A stretch of 64,000 nucleotides of DNA from an uncultured Maricaulis sp. (GCF_905480005.1 NZ_CAJQOO010000008.1:1-64000); one strand, 5' to 3'. Shown: positions 42,472 to 51,240, numbered from the stretch's first letter. A program made the numbers and translations. Notes: a model not told the origin generated them from the letters alone.

Positions 42472-43617
42472 TCAGCCCCGCAGCATGTGGGCAATCGCCG
42501 CACCAATCCGTCCCATCAGACCCTTCTCGGACACACTCTCGGCGGCCAGGAGGTCGTATTCGCGAGCCTCATAGTCCGGGGCCTCGACGATCAATGTGCC
42601 GACCACATCACCTTCCTGGATCGGCGCAACCAGCGGTCCGTCATAACTGACCGTAACAGTCAGGTCGCGACGCGCACGACGGTGCAGGCCGGCGGTGACA
42701 TCATCGGCGACCCGCAAGCTGACCGTGTCGCTGTCCCCCATGAAGACTTCGGCCCGGTGATCGACATCATCGCCGGCGGCAAAGAGGTGATAGAGACTAT
42801 AATCGCTGAGCGCAGCGCGCATCATCCGCTCGGCTTCCGTCGCACGCGCCGCGTTCGAACCCATGCCATTGAAGACGATGATGCGGCGTTCGCCATCCCG
42901 TTCGGCTGACCCCACAAGGCCATAGCCGCTCTCCTCGGTGTGGCCGGTCTTGAGGCCATCGGCGCCGGAAAACACGCCCAGGAGCGGGTTGCGATTATAC
43001 TGGCGGATACCGTTATAGGTGAATTCGCGCTCGGCCCAGATCCCGTAATACTCGGGATGGTCCTCGATCAGGATGCGCGCCAGCCGCGCCAGATCAATGG
43101 CACTGATACGATGGTCGGGATCCGGCCAGCCGGTGGCATTGGCGAAGCTCGCGGAGGTCAGACCGAGCTCGTGGGCGCGGTCGGTCATCATGTCGGCGAA
43201 GGCCGCTTCCGTCCCGCCAATGGCTTCCGCCAGAACAATGCAGGCATCATTGCCGGACTGGATGATCACGCCACGCAGCAAATCCTCGACGCGAGCACGC
43301 GAATTGACCTCCAGGAACATGGTCGAGGAGCCGGAGGCGGCGCCACCTGTGCGCCAGGCATGCTCGGAAACCGGCAATTCATCATCCAGAGACAAGGAGC
43401 CGGCCTCAAGTGCTTCAACCACCATCAGCACAGTCATCATCTTGCTCATGGATGCGGGCGGCATCGCCTCATCGCCATTGAGGGCGTAGAGGATTTCCCC
43501 GGTCTCCACATCCAGGATGGCCGCATGACTGGCCTCGGTCTGGTAAGTGTTCTGCGCCTGGAGGGGCGCCGTGATCACAAGCGAGAAGAAGAAGGCTAAA
43601 GCTGAAAATGCGCGCAC
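42472..43617 (-). CDS. D-alanyl-D-alanine carboxypeptidase
   Basis: PPASMSKMMTVLMV (SxxK), SGNDACIVLAEAIGG, KTGHTEESGYGLVGSA. Confidence 0.94.
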   Translation of the reverse strand: MRAFSALAFFFSLVITAPLQAQNTYQTEASHAAILDVETGEILYALNGDEAMPPASMSKMMTVLMVVEALEAGSLSLDDELPVSEHAWRTGGAASGSSTMFLEVNSRARVEDLLRGVIIQSGNDACIVLAEAIGGTEAAFADMMTDRAHELGLTSASFANATGWPDPDHRISAIDLARLARILIEDHPEYYGIWAEREFTYNGIRQYNRNPLLGVFSGADGLKTGHTEESGYGLVGSAERDGERRIIVFNGMGSNAARATEAERMMRAALSDYSLYHLFAAGDDVDHRAEVFMGDSDTVSLRVADDVTAGLHRRARRDLTVTVSYDGPLVAPIQEGDVVGTLIVEAPDYEAREYDLLAAESVSEKGLMGRIGAAIAHMLRG

Positions 43618-43729
43618 GTCGAGACGCTCCCTGGCCGGAATCGGTAGTGGTTCGAGGCGAAGAAAGCATTGAAGCGCGGCAAGACGATGACGTCCAGCGT
43701 CGCGGTCACGACCGGGGCAGTCTTTCTGC

Positions 43730-44668
43730 TCAGTTCGTGGTCACGATGCGGGCGTCATAGACGCCCCAGTCCGCGAGCGTGCCCCGGGCCGCGTGGGCAG
43801 AATTGCGATCCGCCCATCGGCCGACGAAGACACGCCAGACACGACCGGCCTGGGAGGCACCGGGTTCAACCCAGACATCCCCGGCCCCGTCCAGGCGCCG
43901 TGCGAAATCCTGGGCATTGCCCTGATCGGAAAAGGCGCCAACCTGCAGGGAAAACTGCCCGCCCGGGCCGGAGCCTGGCTGCCATGCGGGCGTCGGTTCA
44001 ATCGTTGCCGGCTCAGCGACCGCGACCCGGGCCGGCTGAGGCCGGACGGCGGGCGTTGGCGCCGCATTGGCCTGATAGACCCGCTCCGGCGGAGCGCCAT
44101 GCTCGTGGGCCGGACCGAGATAACGGACCCGCACATGGGCCAGCCCCGCGCCGATGTAATCGAGTTCGGTCGCTGCCGCGCGGCTGAGATCGATCACTCG
44201 ATTGGCCACAAAGGGACCGCGATCATTGATCCGCACGATGACGGAGCGGCCATTCTCGAGATTGGTGACCTCGGCGATCGAAGGAATCGGCAAGGTCGTG
44301 TGGGCCGCGGTCATCATATGTTGGTCAAAGACCTCACCATTGGCGGTCGGACGGCCGTGAAAATTCGGGCCATACCACGAGGCAATACCAGTTTCGTCAT
44401 AATTATCATCCCGTTGAGGGCGATATGTCCGGCCGCCCACCGTGTAGGTTCTGCCAACTTTCTGGTGCTCGCTGGACGCGGCAATCAAGCCCCGTGCATC
44501 AACCGGACGCGCGGCACGCGTGGAATCGCCCGAGGCCGGCGCCCAGCCTCCCGAACGGCTCGGCGCAGGTCCGCTGCCGGAATAATGGCGCATCTGATCC
44601 GGGGTCGAGGAACAGGCCGCAACCAGGCTCAAAGCCAGTCCTGCCAGTAAAAGTCGCCAGTTCTGCAC
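43730..44668 (-). CDS. rlpA: RlpA-like septal ring lytic transglycosylase (DPBB + SPOR)
   Basis: GIASWYGPNFHGRPTANGEVFD, VRINDRGPFV, SPOR FSLQVGAFSDQGNAQDFARRL; GTG start giving a lipoprotein signal (LVAACSS). Confidence 0.88.
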   Translation of the reverse strand: MQNWRLLLAGLALSLVAACSSTPDQMRHYSGSGPAPSRSGGWAPASGDSTRAARPVDARGLIAASSEHQKVGRTYTVGGRTYRPQRDDNYDETGIASWYGPNFHGRPTANGEVFDQHMMTAAHTTLPIPSIAEVTNLENGRSVIVRINDRGPFVANRVIDLSRAAATELDYIGAGLAHVRVRYLGPAHEHGAPPERVYQANAAPTPAVRPQPARVAVAEPATIEPTPAWQPGSGPGGQFSLQVGAFSDQGNAQDFARRLDGAGDVWVEPGASQAGRVWRVFVGRWADRNSAHAARGTLADWGVYDARIVTTN

Positions 44669-44790
44669 GCCGTTTCCACTCCTGTCCGGCCCCCCGACCT
44701 TCACCCTGTTTAGCGCAGAATGGTGAAAGGAGGGTAAGCTGCAAGTAGACAGTTGCGCAGACCGGTCATTGCCCGCTAAGTGAAGCGGAC

Positions 44791-44878
44791 GGAGGGGTGG
44801 CAGAGTGGTCGATTGCGGCGGTCTTGAAAACCGTTGAGCCGCGAGGTTCCGGGGGTTCGAATCCCTCCCCCTCCGCCA
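44791..44878 (+). tRNA. tRNA-Ser (anticodon TGA), CCA encoded
   Basis: Acceptor GGAGGGG/CCCCTCC, anticodon loop ctTGAaa, long variable arm, T-loop TTCGAAT, G-CCA end. Confidence 0.96.
44864..44878. repeat. attL (tRNA-Ser 3' end)
   Basis: CCTCCCCCTCCGCCA identical to 49299-49313. Confidence 0.85.
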
Positions 44879-45008
44879 CCGGATCAAAGATTTCCAAATA
44901 AATTTCAATCTTTTGCCCTCTTAGAAAGAGTATCTACCCCATCAATTACCCCAACTTGGCGCGTTGCAGGTAACAACGGACAGGTTGCCCCTCCTCCCTA
45001 AATTCCGG

Positions 45009-45296
45009 CTAGGCGACACACCCCCCGAGGATCTGCTTGCCGGTTTCCAAGTTCTTTTTACAGAGGGTCGAAAAACAATCTTCGCCACGCTCCTGCAACC
45101 GCGTGCTCAGCGTCTCTGCCGTCATGCCGAATATGTTGCAGATCTCGTCTTGGGTACACTGGATCTTGACCATGCCGACAAGGCGGTCGAAGTCCTCGTC
45201 CGAAAGCTCTTTGCGCGGTCGCCCGCCCTTGTTCTTCGTGATGTCCGCCTCGCGATTCTGGAAGGAGCCTTGCCCCGTTCCACTAGACTTGCGCGT
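45009..45296 (-). pseudogene. Terminase small subunit-like/phage packaging-type HTH ORF lacking a start codon
   Basis: Manual translation: TRKSSGTGQGSFQNREADITKNKGGRPRKELSDEDFDRLVGMVKIQCTQDEICNIFGMTAETLSTRLQERGEDCFSTLCKKNLETGKQILGGCVA*; upstream TAG and no ATG/GTG/TTG before the conserved GRPRKE block. Confidence 0.6.
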
Positions 45297-45340
45297 CTAG
45301 CGTGCGTACCCCTTGGCTATTGATCCATCAGGGGAACAAA

Positions 45341-45583
45341 ATGAGATTGTTGATTGTGTGCGGCGCAGGCTTGGCACTTGCCGGGTGTGATATGGGCAGT
45401 CAGTCTGTAAACCTTGAGGGCTGCGCTCTGGACTCGCCAGGCGGGGCGCTTGAGCGCGTAGCCACGTCTGACCTAAGGCTTGAGGACGGGGCAATCACTG
45501 CCGTTGACGACGAAGGCCGGGAAACCCGCCATATATCCTACGGGGCCGGCGTTCTGGTGTGCGTTAAAACTCCCGAGGACTAG
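45341..45583 (+). CDS. Small lipoprotein of unknown function
   Basis: MRLLIVCGAGLALAGCD lipobox; AGGGG RBS-like 8 nt upstream. Confidence 0.65.
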   Translation: MRLLIVCGAGLALAGCDMGSQSVNLEGCALDSPGGALERVATSDLRLEDGAITAVDDEGRETRHISYGAGVLVCVKTPED

Positions 45584-45835
45584 GCGTCGTCTCGACGGTT
45601 TGTGTCCGTGCCGTTGTCGAACTCGACTTCCAGATGAGCCGTGCCGTCTGCCTCGATCCACGCCGCAGCACCAATAGCACCGGGCGGCGGGCTCTATCGC
45701 TATCCGATCCCCTGACCGTCTGGTCTGTTAGCTCTGCTTGACCGAATGGGCTCTGCGACTCCGGCATATATACAATAGAACAAACAGGCGGCTCAGAGCG
45801 GATCCTCGCCAGAATCGGAGCGCCTTTAACCTATT

Positions 45836-45854
45836 AATACCTAAAGTATTTTTT
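45836..45854 (+). terminator. Possible intrinsic terminator
   Basis: AATAC-ctaaa-GTATT hairpin followed by TTTT. Confidence 0.35.
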
Positions 45855-45887
45855 GGGCTGACTCGGCGATTTGTACCCGAGGGCAGT

Positions 45888-46628
45888 TCAATTCGTCGGG
45901 CGTTCTGTGCCAAATTTCCGGGCGGCGAATTTAAGCGGCGGGATCCATCGCTCGTAGCGCCAAGCCTCTGCCGGCCTGTAAGGCGTCGGGAACTGGGACA
46001 GGGAGTATACGCCAGCGCCACAGCCAGACGCGGAATCCTGACAAAACCAGCCGACACGATCCAGTTCCGATAGAACTCGATAAGCGGTCACGCGACCGCA
46101 ACCGGCCCGACTGACAACCGCTTTGGCGTCCAGCTTCCAAAGGTTCTCCCCGTCGTCATCATGCCTTGCGAGGGTGTCCACAAGCAACTTGGTCGCGGGA
46201 GGGCTGAGCAATCTCCATGCGGGCAGTGCCAGCCAATGCTCCGGGATTCGGCCGAACGGCATTCTCGAATATGGCGGAGCGAGGTGTCGGCCTGCTGGAT
46301 AGGTCACAAGCTCGATCATACGGGTCCGGGCGCATCTTGGCCCTCGCAGACCGCCCTGACGATGTAGCGAGAGAAACCCAAGCCGCCTTAAGGTGTCTAC
46401 GGACTTTGCAGCTGTATCGGAGTGCGCATTCACAACCCTGGCCGCATTGGCGTCGGTGAATGGGATCGTGCCCGGCGCCCCCGGCCGCCACCGTGCCAGC
46501 AGATGGACTAGCAACCTGACGGAGCGGCCGTCTAGGGCCTTCCACGCATCAGTTTTGAGCCAATGCCGGTAAACCCGGGCATGGGGGAGGTTTGGTGTCT
46601 GGCGCATGGCGAAATTGCGCTGGGGCAA
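45888..46628 (-). CDS. Double winged-helix island protein (replication/regulatory type)
   Basis: LPHARVYRHWLKTDAWKALDGRSVRLLVHLLARW...TIPFTDANAARVVNAHSDTAAKSVDTLRRLGFLSLHRQGG; second HTH DAKAVVSRAGCGRVTAYRVLSEL. Confidence 0.65.
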   Translation of the reverse strand: MPQRNFAMRQTPNLPHARVYRHWLKTDAWKALDGRSVRLLVHLLARWRPGAPGTIPFTDANAARVVNAHSDTAAKSVDTLRRLGFLSLHRQGGLRGPRCARTRMIELVTYPAGRHLAPPYSRMPFGRIPEHWLALPAWRLLSPPATKLLVDTLARHDDDGENLWKLDAKAVVSRAGCGRVTAYRVLSELDRVGWFCQDSASGCGAGVYSLSQFPTPYRPAEAWRYERWIPPLKFAARKFGTERPTN

Positions 46629-46711
46629 CGCTCAGTCGTATCGCACTCGGGATAGGCCACGCTTCGCGCGCGCGTGCGTACTGCTCCGAAAACGTCGCCC
46701 CAGCGATCCGG

Positions 46712-46969
46712 CTATCTAATCAGGCCGGTCGAACGCGCTTGATGCTCCGCATTGGAAACGGCTTCAAGCAGGGCGGGAAGGTGCTGCACTGAAAGCGTTA
46801 GCCCTTTCCTCGTGGGCTTCCAGCTTCCGTCTCCGGCCGCGTAGTAGGTTCGGGCTGAAAAAACCGGCGTGCCTTGGTAGATGTCCAGATGGACCCGCAC
46901 ACTTTCTTTTGCGTTCTTTGCCCAGTGCGCGATTTCTATCGGCAAGGCACAGCTACCGTTATTCGTCAT
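46712..46969 (-). CDS. PC4/YdbC-like ssDNA-binding-type protein
   Basis: IEIAHWAKNAKESVRVHLDIYQGTPVFSARTYYAAGDGSWKPTRKGLTLSVQHLPALLEAVSNAE matches the bacterial PC4 pattern. Confidence 0.7.
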   Translation of the reverse strand: MTNNGSCALPIEIAHWAKNAKESVRVHLDIYQGTPVFSARTYYAAGDGSWKPTRKGLTLSVQHLPALLEAVSNAEHQARSTGLIR

Positions 46970-47378
46970 TGGCGGCCTCGCAAGCTGCGTCGCGAACCAC
47001 ATGAACCTCAGCGTCGAGAATATACCGACCAACCCATGAACCATCAGAAGTGTGCTCCCGGCGCGTTACTATCGGGACGCCCAAAACTCGCAGACCTCGA
47101 ATGTATTCGCTGGTCCGGCGCGCCCAACGGTAAACGGACGCCTCCCCGCTCGTGAAGCCACGCGCGCCGTGCAATATTAGAAGGCGCATAGTTTCCGCCG
47201 CACGTCCTCCGGGAATCGAAACCGGATCGCCATCCGGGAGCACCCGGATCGTGATTCCGGGTTTTACATTGCGCGCGGTGTGGCTATGTTCGTGAAGCGA
47301 GAGGGTTGTCAATTCTATCGTATCGGCCCGGGTTGGCGTTGCACCGCCACTCGGGCCATTTTCGTTACTGATGGTCAT
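46959..47378 (-). CDS. Winged-helix-like hypothetical protein
   Basis: AETMRLLILHGARGFTSGEASVYRWARRTSEYIRGLRVLGVPIVTRRE pattern; overlaps neighbours in an operon-like array. Confidence 0.6.
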   Translation of the reverse strand: MTISNENGPSGGATPTRADTIELTTLSLHEHSHTARNVKPGITIRVLPDGDPVSIPGGRAAETMRLLILHGARGFTSGEASVYRWARRTSEYIRGLRVLGVPIVTRREHTSDGSWVGRYILDAEVHVVRDAACEAANDE

Positions 47379-47580
47379 TAGTCGTGCCTTTCGTATTGGA
47401 GAGGTTGTCGAGAAGATTGGTGACTGCATCGCAGCGGATCAGCCGACGCGATCCAATCTTGAGCGAGGCCAGCTCGCCTTTCTGCATGAGCCGATAAACG
47501 GTCGCACGGCTTACGCCCAACTGGGACGCCGCAGCGACAACCGAGAACGCGGCGGGTTCAGACTTCACTTCCATGAGCAC
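47365..47580 (-). CDS. AlpA/Xis-type HTH_17 excisionase-like protein
   Basis: FSVVAAASQLGVSRATVYRLMQKGELASLKIGSRRLIRCDAV. Confidence 0.85.
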   Translation of the reverse strand: MLMEVKSEPAAFSVVAAASQLGVSRATVYRLMQKGELASLKIGSRRLIRCDAVTNLLDNLSNTKGTTNDHQ

Positions 47581-47898
47581 TCCTTTTGATACGCCCTGGC
47601 CTCCGCTGACGATTCAGCGGGCTTGCAGATACAAGGGATAGGCAAACGCGCGCGAAGCCAACCCAAAAGACTCAGGCCAAACGCATAGACCGGCACACCC
47701 ATCAACGCCGATTCTTCCGGCACCATTTACGCCCTGAATTTGAATGGAAATTTCGACCAACAGACGTCTGGATATTTGAATCCATGCTACAGCTTTTTGA
47801 CGGCCACGTTCCGGTTTTGTTCAAATATGCGCGCAACTGGACCCTCGATATTGCAGAAATCACAAATCGGCGAGCGTCGTTGCGATGGGATCGGGGGG

Positions 47899-49155
47899 TT
47901 ATGGCGTAGCCCGATTGCCCGATTGGGACATTGGAATCACGTTCGAGTCACCGCTTCCGGTCAGGTATGCCCGCCAATGATCGACTAGGTGTCTCCGCCG
48001 GTCCAGCGCATCGCCGCGCCGATAGGCACGCTCGGTTTTGCTTCCCACGACGTGCGCCAGCGATATCTCGATGATTTCCCGGGAGTGCTTGGTCTCTTCA
48101 AACGCCCAGTCTCGAAAGGCCGACCGGAAACCATGAACAGTCGCCTTGGTATTGGGCACGGCCATTCGGCGCAGGACGGCGCTCAGGCTCGAATTTGAAA
48201 GCGGCCTACCCCTTTGCCCCGGAAAAACCAGATCTCCATCAGCGCCCCCTGATAGCGGCCGAATGACATTTAGAATTTCAAGGGCAGAGGTGCTGAGCGG
48301 GACGCGGTGAGGCTTACCGGTTTTCATGCGCTCGCCCGGGATGGACCAGACCTCCTTCTCAAAGTCTATTTCCTGCCAAGTCGCCCCCCTCACTTCTCCA
48401 GATCGCGCAGCGGTCAAAATCAGGAATGCCAAGGCCATCGCGGAGACGCCTTCCCGCTTCTTTAGGGCGTCGAAAAACTCTGGCACTTCTGCATAGGGCA
48501 TGGCGGTAAAATGTGCGGTGTCTGGCCTGCTCGATTTGTCGAGGCGATGCTCAAGCCCGCCCTTCCAACGCGCCGGATTTGGTCCGGTGATAAATCCGAG
48601 CGCCAAGGCCCTATCCATAACGCGTTCGATCCGCCCACGCGTGCGTCTGGCGGTTTCGGGCTTCGTGGTCCAGATCGGCCGCAGCGTGTCTGCAACGTCC
48701 TCAATGGTGATGTCATCAACCCGCTTCTTTCCAAGGGCGCCGGCCACCTTGAGAAGCGTAGTGCGCCATTGTTGGCGGTGTTTCGAGTTCTTCCAGTCAT
48801 CCTCATTGAGCGATAGAAAATCCTCCGCCAGCTTTTCAAATGTCGGGCGGGCGCGGAGCGCATTTCGAGCCGCAATAGGATCGACCTCGTTTTGAACCTG
48901 CGTGCGTGCGGCTTCTGCTTTCGTGCGGGCATCGCTTAAGCCAAGGCCGCCCCTATTGAGTTCGGACGCCCGCCCAAGTCCCATTTCCCGGGTTCGGCCA
49001 TTCCAGCGGTAGAGGAGCACCCATCGGCGAGACGCGCCTGGCCCAACAACCAAGTACAAACCGCTCCCGTCGCTATGCCTGCCCGGTTTGGCATCCTCCC
49101 GAAGGAGCGCGGAGAATTGGCCGCTCGATATCTTGTGTTTTGGTCGGCTCGCCAT
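47899..49155 (-). CDS. P4-type tyrosine recombinase/integrase
   Basis: DUF4102-like N-terminus (KPGRHSDGSGLYLVVGPGASRRWVLLYRWNGRTREMGLG); LTAARSGEVRGATW; HGFRSAFRDWA; AHVVGSKTERAYRRGD. Confidence 0.96.
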   Translation of the reverse strand: MASRPKHKISSGQFSALLREDAKPGRHSDGSGLYLVVGPGASRRWVLLYRWNGRTREMGLGRASELNRGGLGLSDARTKAEAARTQVQNEVDPIAARNALRARPTFEKLAEDFLSLNEDDWKNSKHRQQWRTTLLKVAGALGKKRVDDITIEDVADTLRPIWTTKPETARRTRGRIERVMDRALALGFITGPNPARWKGGLEHRLDKSSRPDTAHFTAMPYAEVPEFFDALKKREGVSAMALAFLILTAARSGEVRGATWQEIDFEKEVWSIPGERMKTGKPHRVPLSTSALEILNVIRPLSGGADGDLVFPGQRGRPLSNSSLSAVLRRMAVPNTKATVHGFRSAFRDWAFEETKHSREIIEISLAHVVGSKTERAYRRGDALDRRRHLVDHWRAYLTGSGDSNVIPMSQSGNRATP

Positions 49156-49298
49156 CTTCTACCCCAAAAAATACCCTAAATTGTTGGTGAGATATTGGGG
49201 CACAAACGGAGACAGGTCTAGACACGAAACACCAGTCTGGACAGGGATTTTCGCCCCATCAGTACCGCCTGATACAGTAGAGTATGACGGTGGCGCGG

Positions 49299-49313
49299 CC
49301 TCCCCCTCCGCCA
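49299..49313. repeat. attR
   Basis: CCTCCCCCTCCGCCA identical to tRNA-Ser 3' end. Confidence 0.85.
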
Positions 49314-49558
49314 TCAGTCTTCCGGATCACACATACTTCAGAGCCCCGGCGTCAGAGCCTCGGCTTCAGGGCCCCCGGGCTGGCTGGCGCCACCAGTTCG
49401 AACAAGTCTGGCAGACCTGACCGTATCTCCCGCAATCTCCTAATCCTGCTCAAGCGAGGGTCACGTCATCCCGCTATTTCATCACGAAAGCGTGGAAGGG
49501 GCAGACGTCCGTGAAAATTGCCCTAGGTTCTGTCCAGAGAAGGCACGGATATCGACAC

Positions 49559-50545
49559 ATGTTCATTCCCAAACAGCGCCCCTGGCAAAGTCCCGAAGCC
49601 GATGTGACCCCCAAGGGACTCTATCTCAACCGCCGCAAGATCATCGCCTCGGGCGGCGCGCTTGCCCTCACCGGCTTGAGTGCCTGCGAGGCGCAATCGG
49701 ATCAGGACAGCGCCGCGTCGATGCCAACGGGATCGAGGCCAGCGAGTGGCGAACTCGCGCATCGCACGACAGACTATCAGGTCGCCGACCCTCTGACGCC
49801 TTATCCCGCTGTGACCGGCTATAATAATTTCTATGAATTCGGCATCGGCAAGGACGATCCGGCTCGCTATGCCAGCGCTCTTACAACTGACCCCTGGTCG
49901 ATCGAAGTCGAAGGCCATGCGGCCCGGACAGGCCGGTTTGCGCTGGAAGATGTGGTCGATTTCTCCAACCTGGAAGAACGCATTTACCGTCTGCGGTGTG
50001 TCGAGGCCTGGTCGATGGTCATCCCGTGGATCGGCGTCTCGCTCGCATCCGTCCTGGCGAGCTTCGAGCCGACATCCGATGCCCGCTATGTGCAGTTTGT
50101 GACGGATCTGGACCGCGACGAGATGCGCGGCACCCGCTTCCCGGTGCTGAACTGGCCGTATGTTGAGGGATTGCGCATGGATGAGGCGATGAATGAGCTC
50201 GCCTTTCTCGCAGTCGGCCTCTATGGCGAGGTCCTGCCGAACCAGAACGGTGCCCCGATCCGCCTCGTCGTGCCGTGGAAATATGGCTACAAATCGATCA
50301 AGTCGATCGTAAAAATACGCTTTGTTTCCGAGGAACCCGAGACCAGCTGGAACCGCTCGGCCCCGCACGAGTACGGCTTCTACTCCAACGTCAATCCGAA
50401 CCGCGCGCATCCCCGCTGGAGCCAGCGTTCGGAGCGGGTGATTGGCGGCAATGTCTTCGCGCGCCGGGATACCGAGATGTTCAATGGCTATTCCGAGCAG
50501 GTCGCGCACATGTATGCCGGCATGGATCTGATCGAAAACCACTAG
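49559..50545 (+). CDS. msrP: Protein-methionine-sulfoxide reductase catalytic subunit MsrP
   Basis: Tat signal NRRKIIASGG; LRCVEAWSMVIPWIGVSL; PWKYGYKSIKSIVKI. Confidence 0.95.
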   Translation: MFIPKQRPWQSPEADVTPKGLYLNRRKIIASGGALALTGLSACEAQSDQDSAASMPTGSRPASGELAHRTTDYQVADPLTPYPAVTGYNNFYEFGIGKDDPARYASALTTDPWSIEVEGHAARTGRFALEDVVDFSNLEERIYRLRCVEAWSMVIPWIGVSLASVLASFEPTSDARYVQFVTDLDRDEMRGTRFPVLNWPYVEGLRMDEAMNELAFLAVGLYGEVLPNQNGAPIRLVVPWKYGYKSIKSIVKIRFVSEEPETSWNRSAPHEYGFYSNVNPNRAHPRWSQRSERVIGGNVFARRDTEMFNGYSEQVAHMYAGMDLIENH

Positions 50546-50565
50546 CCGGCATCGAGCTCCAACCC

Positions 50566-51240
50566 ATGGCCCGCAATCCGCTGCTGCGCACCGTCAGCCG
50601 TCATTTCCTGAAGCCGCTCACCTTCTGGCTCCTCGCCCTGCCGGGGCTCTGGCTCGGCTGGCAGTGGGCGATGCTGCTCAATGGACAGGCGCATGGACTT
50701 GGCTTCAATCCGATCGAGACCACGCATCGCTTTCTCGGCGACACCGCGATCCGGGTCCTGCTGATCTCATTGGCGGTGACGCCTGTCCGGGACCTGACCA
50801 AATGGGGGCCGATCATGATGGTCCGCAGGCGGATCGGTCTGGCGGCCTTCTGGTACGCCCTGCTGCACATCCTCGCCTATCTCGGGCTCGACCTCTTCAT
50901 CGAGGCGGGCACAGTGACCGGCGCCCTAGCCGGCTTGTGGCGGGATGTCACCGACCGGATCTACATCACGCTGGGCATGAGCGCCTTTGTTCTGCTCATT
51001 CCGCTGGCGATCACCTCATTCAACCGGATGCAGCGCTGGCTGGGCGCGCGCCGCTGGCAGGGCCTTCATCGTATCGTCTACCCATTGGCAATCCTGGCTG
51101 TCCTCCATCATGGCTTCATGGTGAAAGGCTTCCAGCTTGCCCCCTGGATTCATGGCGCCATCCTCGCCGCGCTGTTGGCCTATCGGTTGGTCGGGATAAA
51201 GGCGCGGAAAACGCCACATCCAAGCGCCAGCAAGTCCTGA
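50566..51240 (+). CDS. msrQ: Heme-binding membrane subunit MsrQ
   Basis: RRRIGLAAFWYALLHILAYLGLD, GARRWQGLHRIVYPLAILAVLHHGFMVKG. Confidence 0.94.
   Translation: MARNPLLRTVSRHFLKPLTFWLLALPGLWLGWQWAMLLNGQAHGLGFNPIETTHRFLGDTAIRVLLISLAVTPVRDLTKWGPIMMVRRRIGLAAFWYALLHILAYLGLDLFIEAGTVTGALAGLWRDVTDRIYITLGMSAFVLLIPLAITSFNRMQRWLGARRWQGLHRIVYPLAILAVLHHGFMVKGFQLAPWIHGAILAALLAYRLVGIKARKTPHPSASKS

Larger units (their letters stand above)
44864..49313. mobile_element. tRNA-Ser-integrated mini-island (P4-type integrase)
   Basis: 15-bp direct repeat CCTCCCCCTCCGCCA at the tRNA 3' end and beyond the integrase start; int, AlpA-like HTH, wHTH and PC4-like genes in between. Confidence 0.88.

Noticed and set aside
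44669-44908. N-terminal extension of the rlpA ORF ([38 protein letters not shown]...)
   Set aside because: It reads antisense through the tRNA-Ser; [15 protein letters not shown] is a familiar artefact of that. A GTG at 44668 gives a proper lipoprotein signal.
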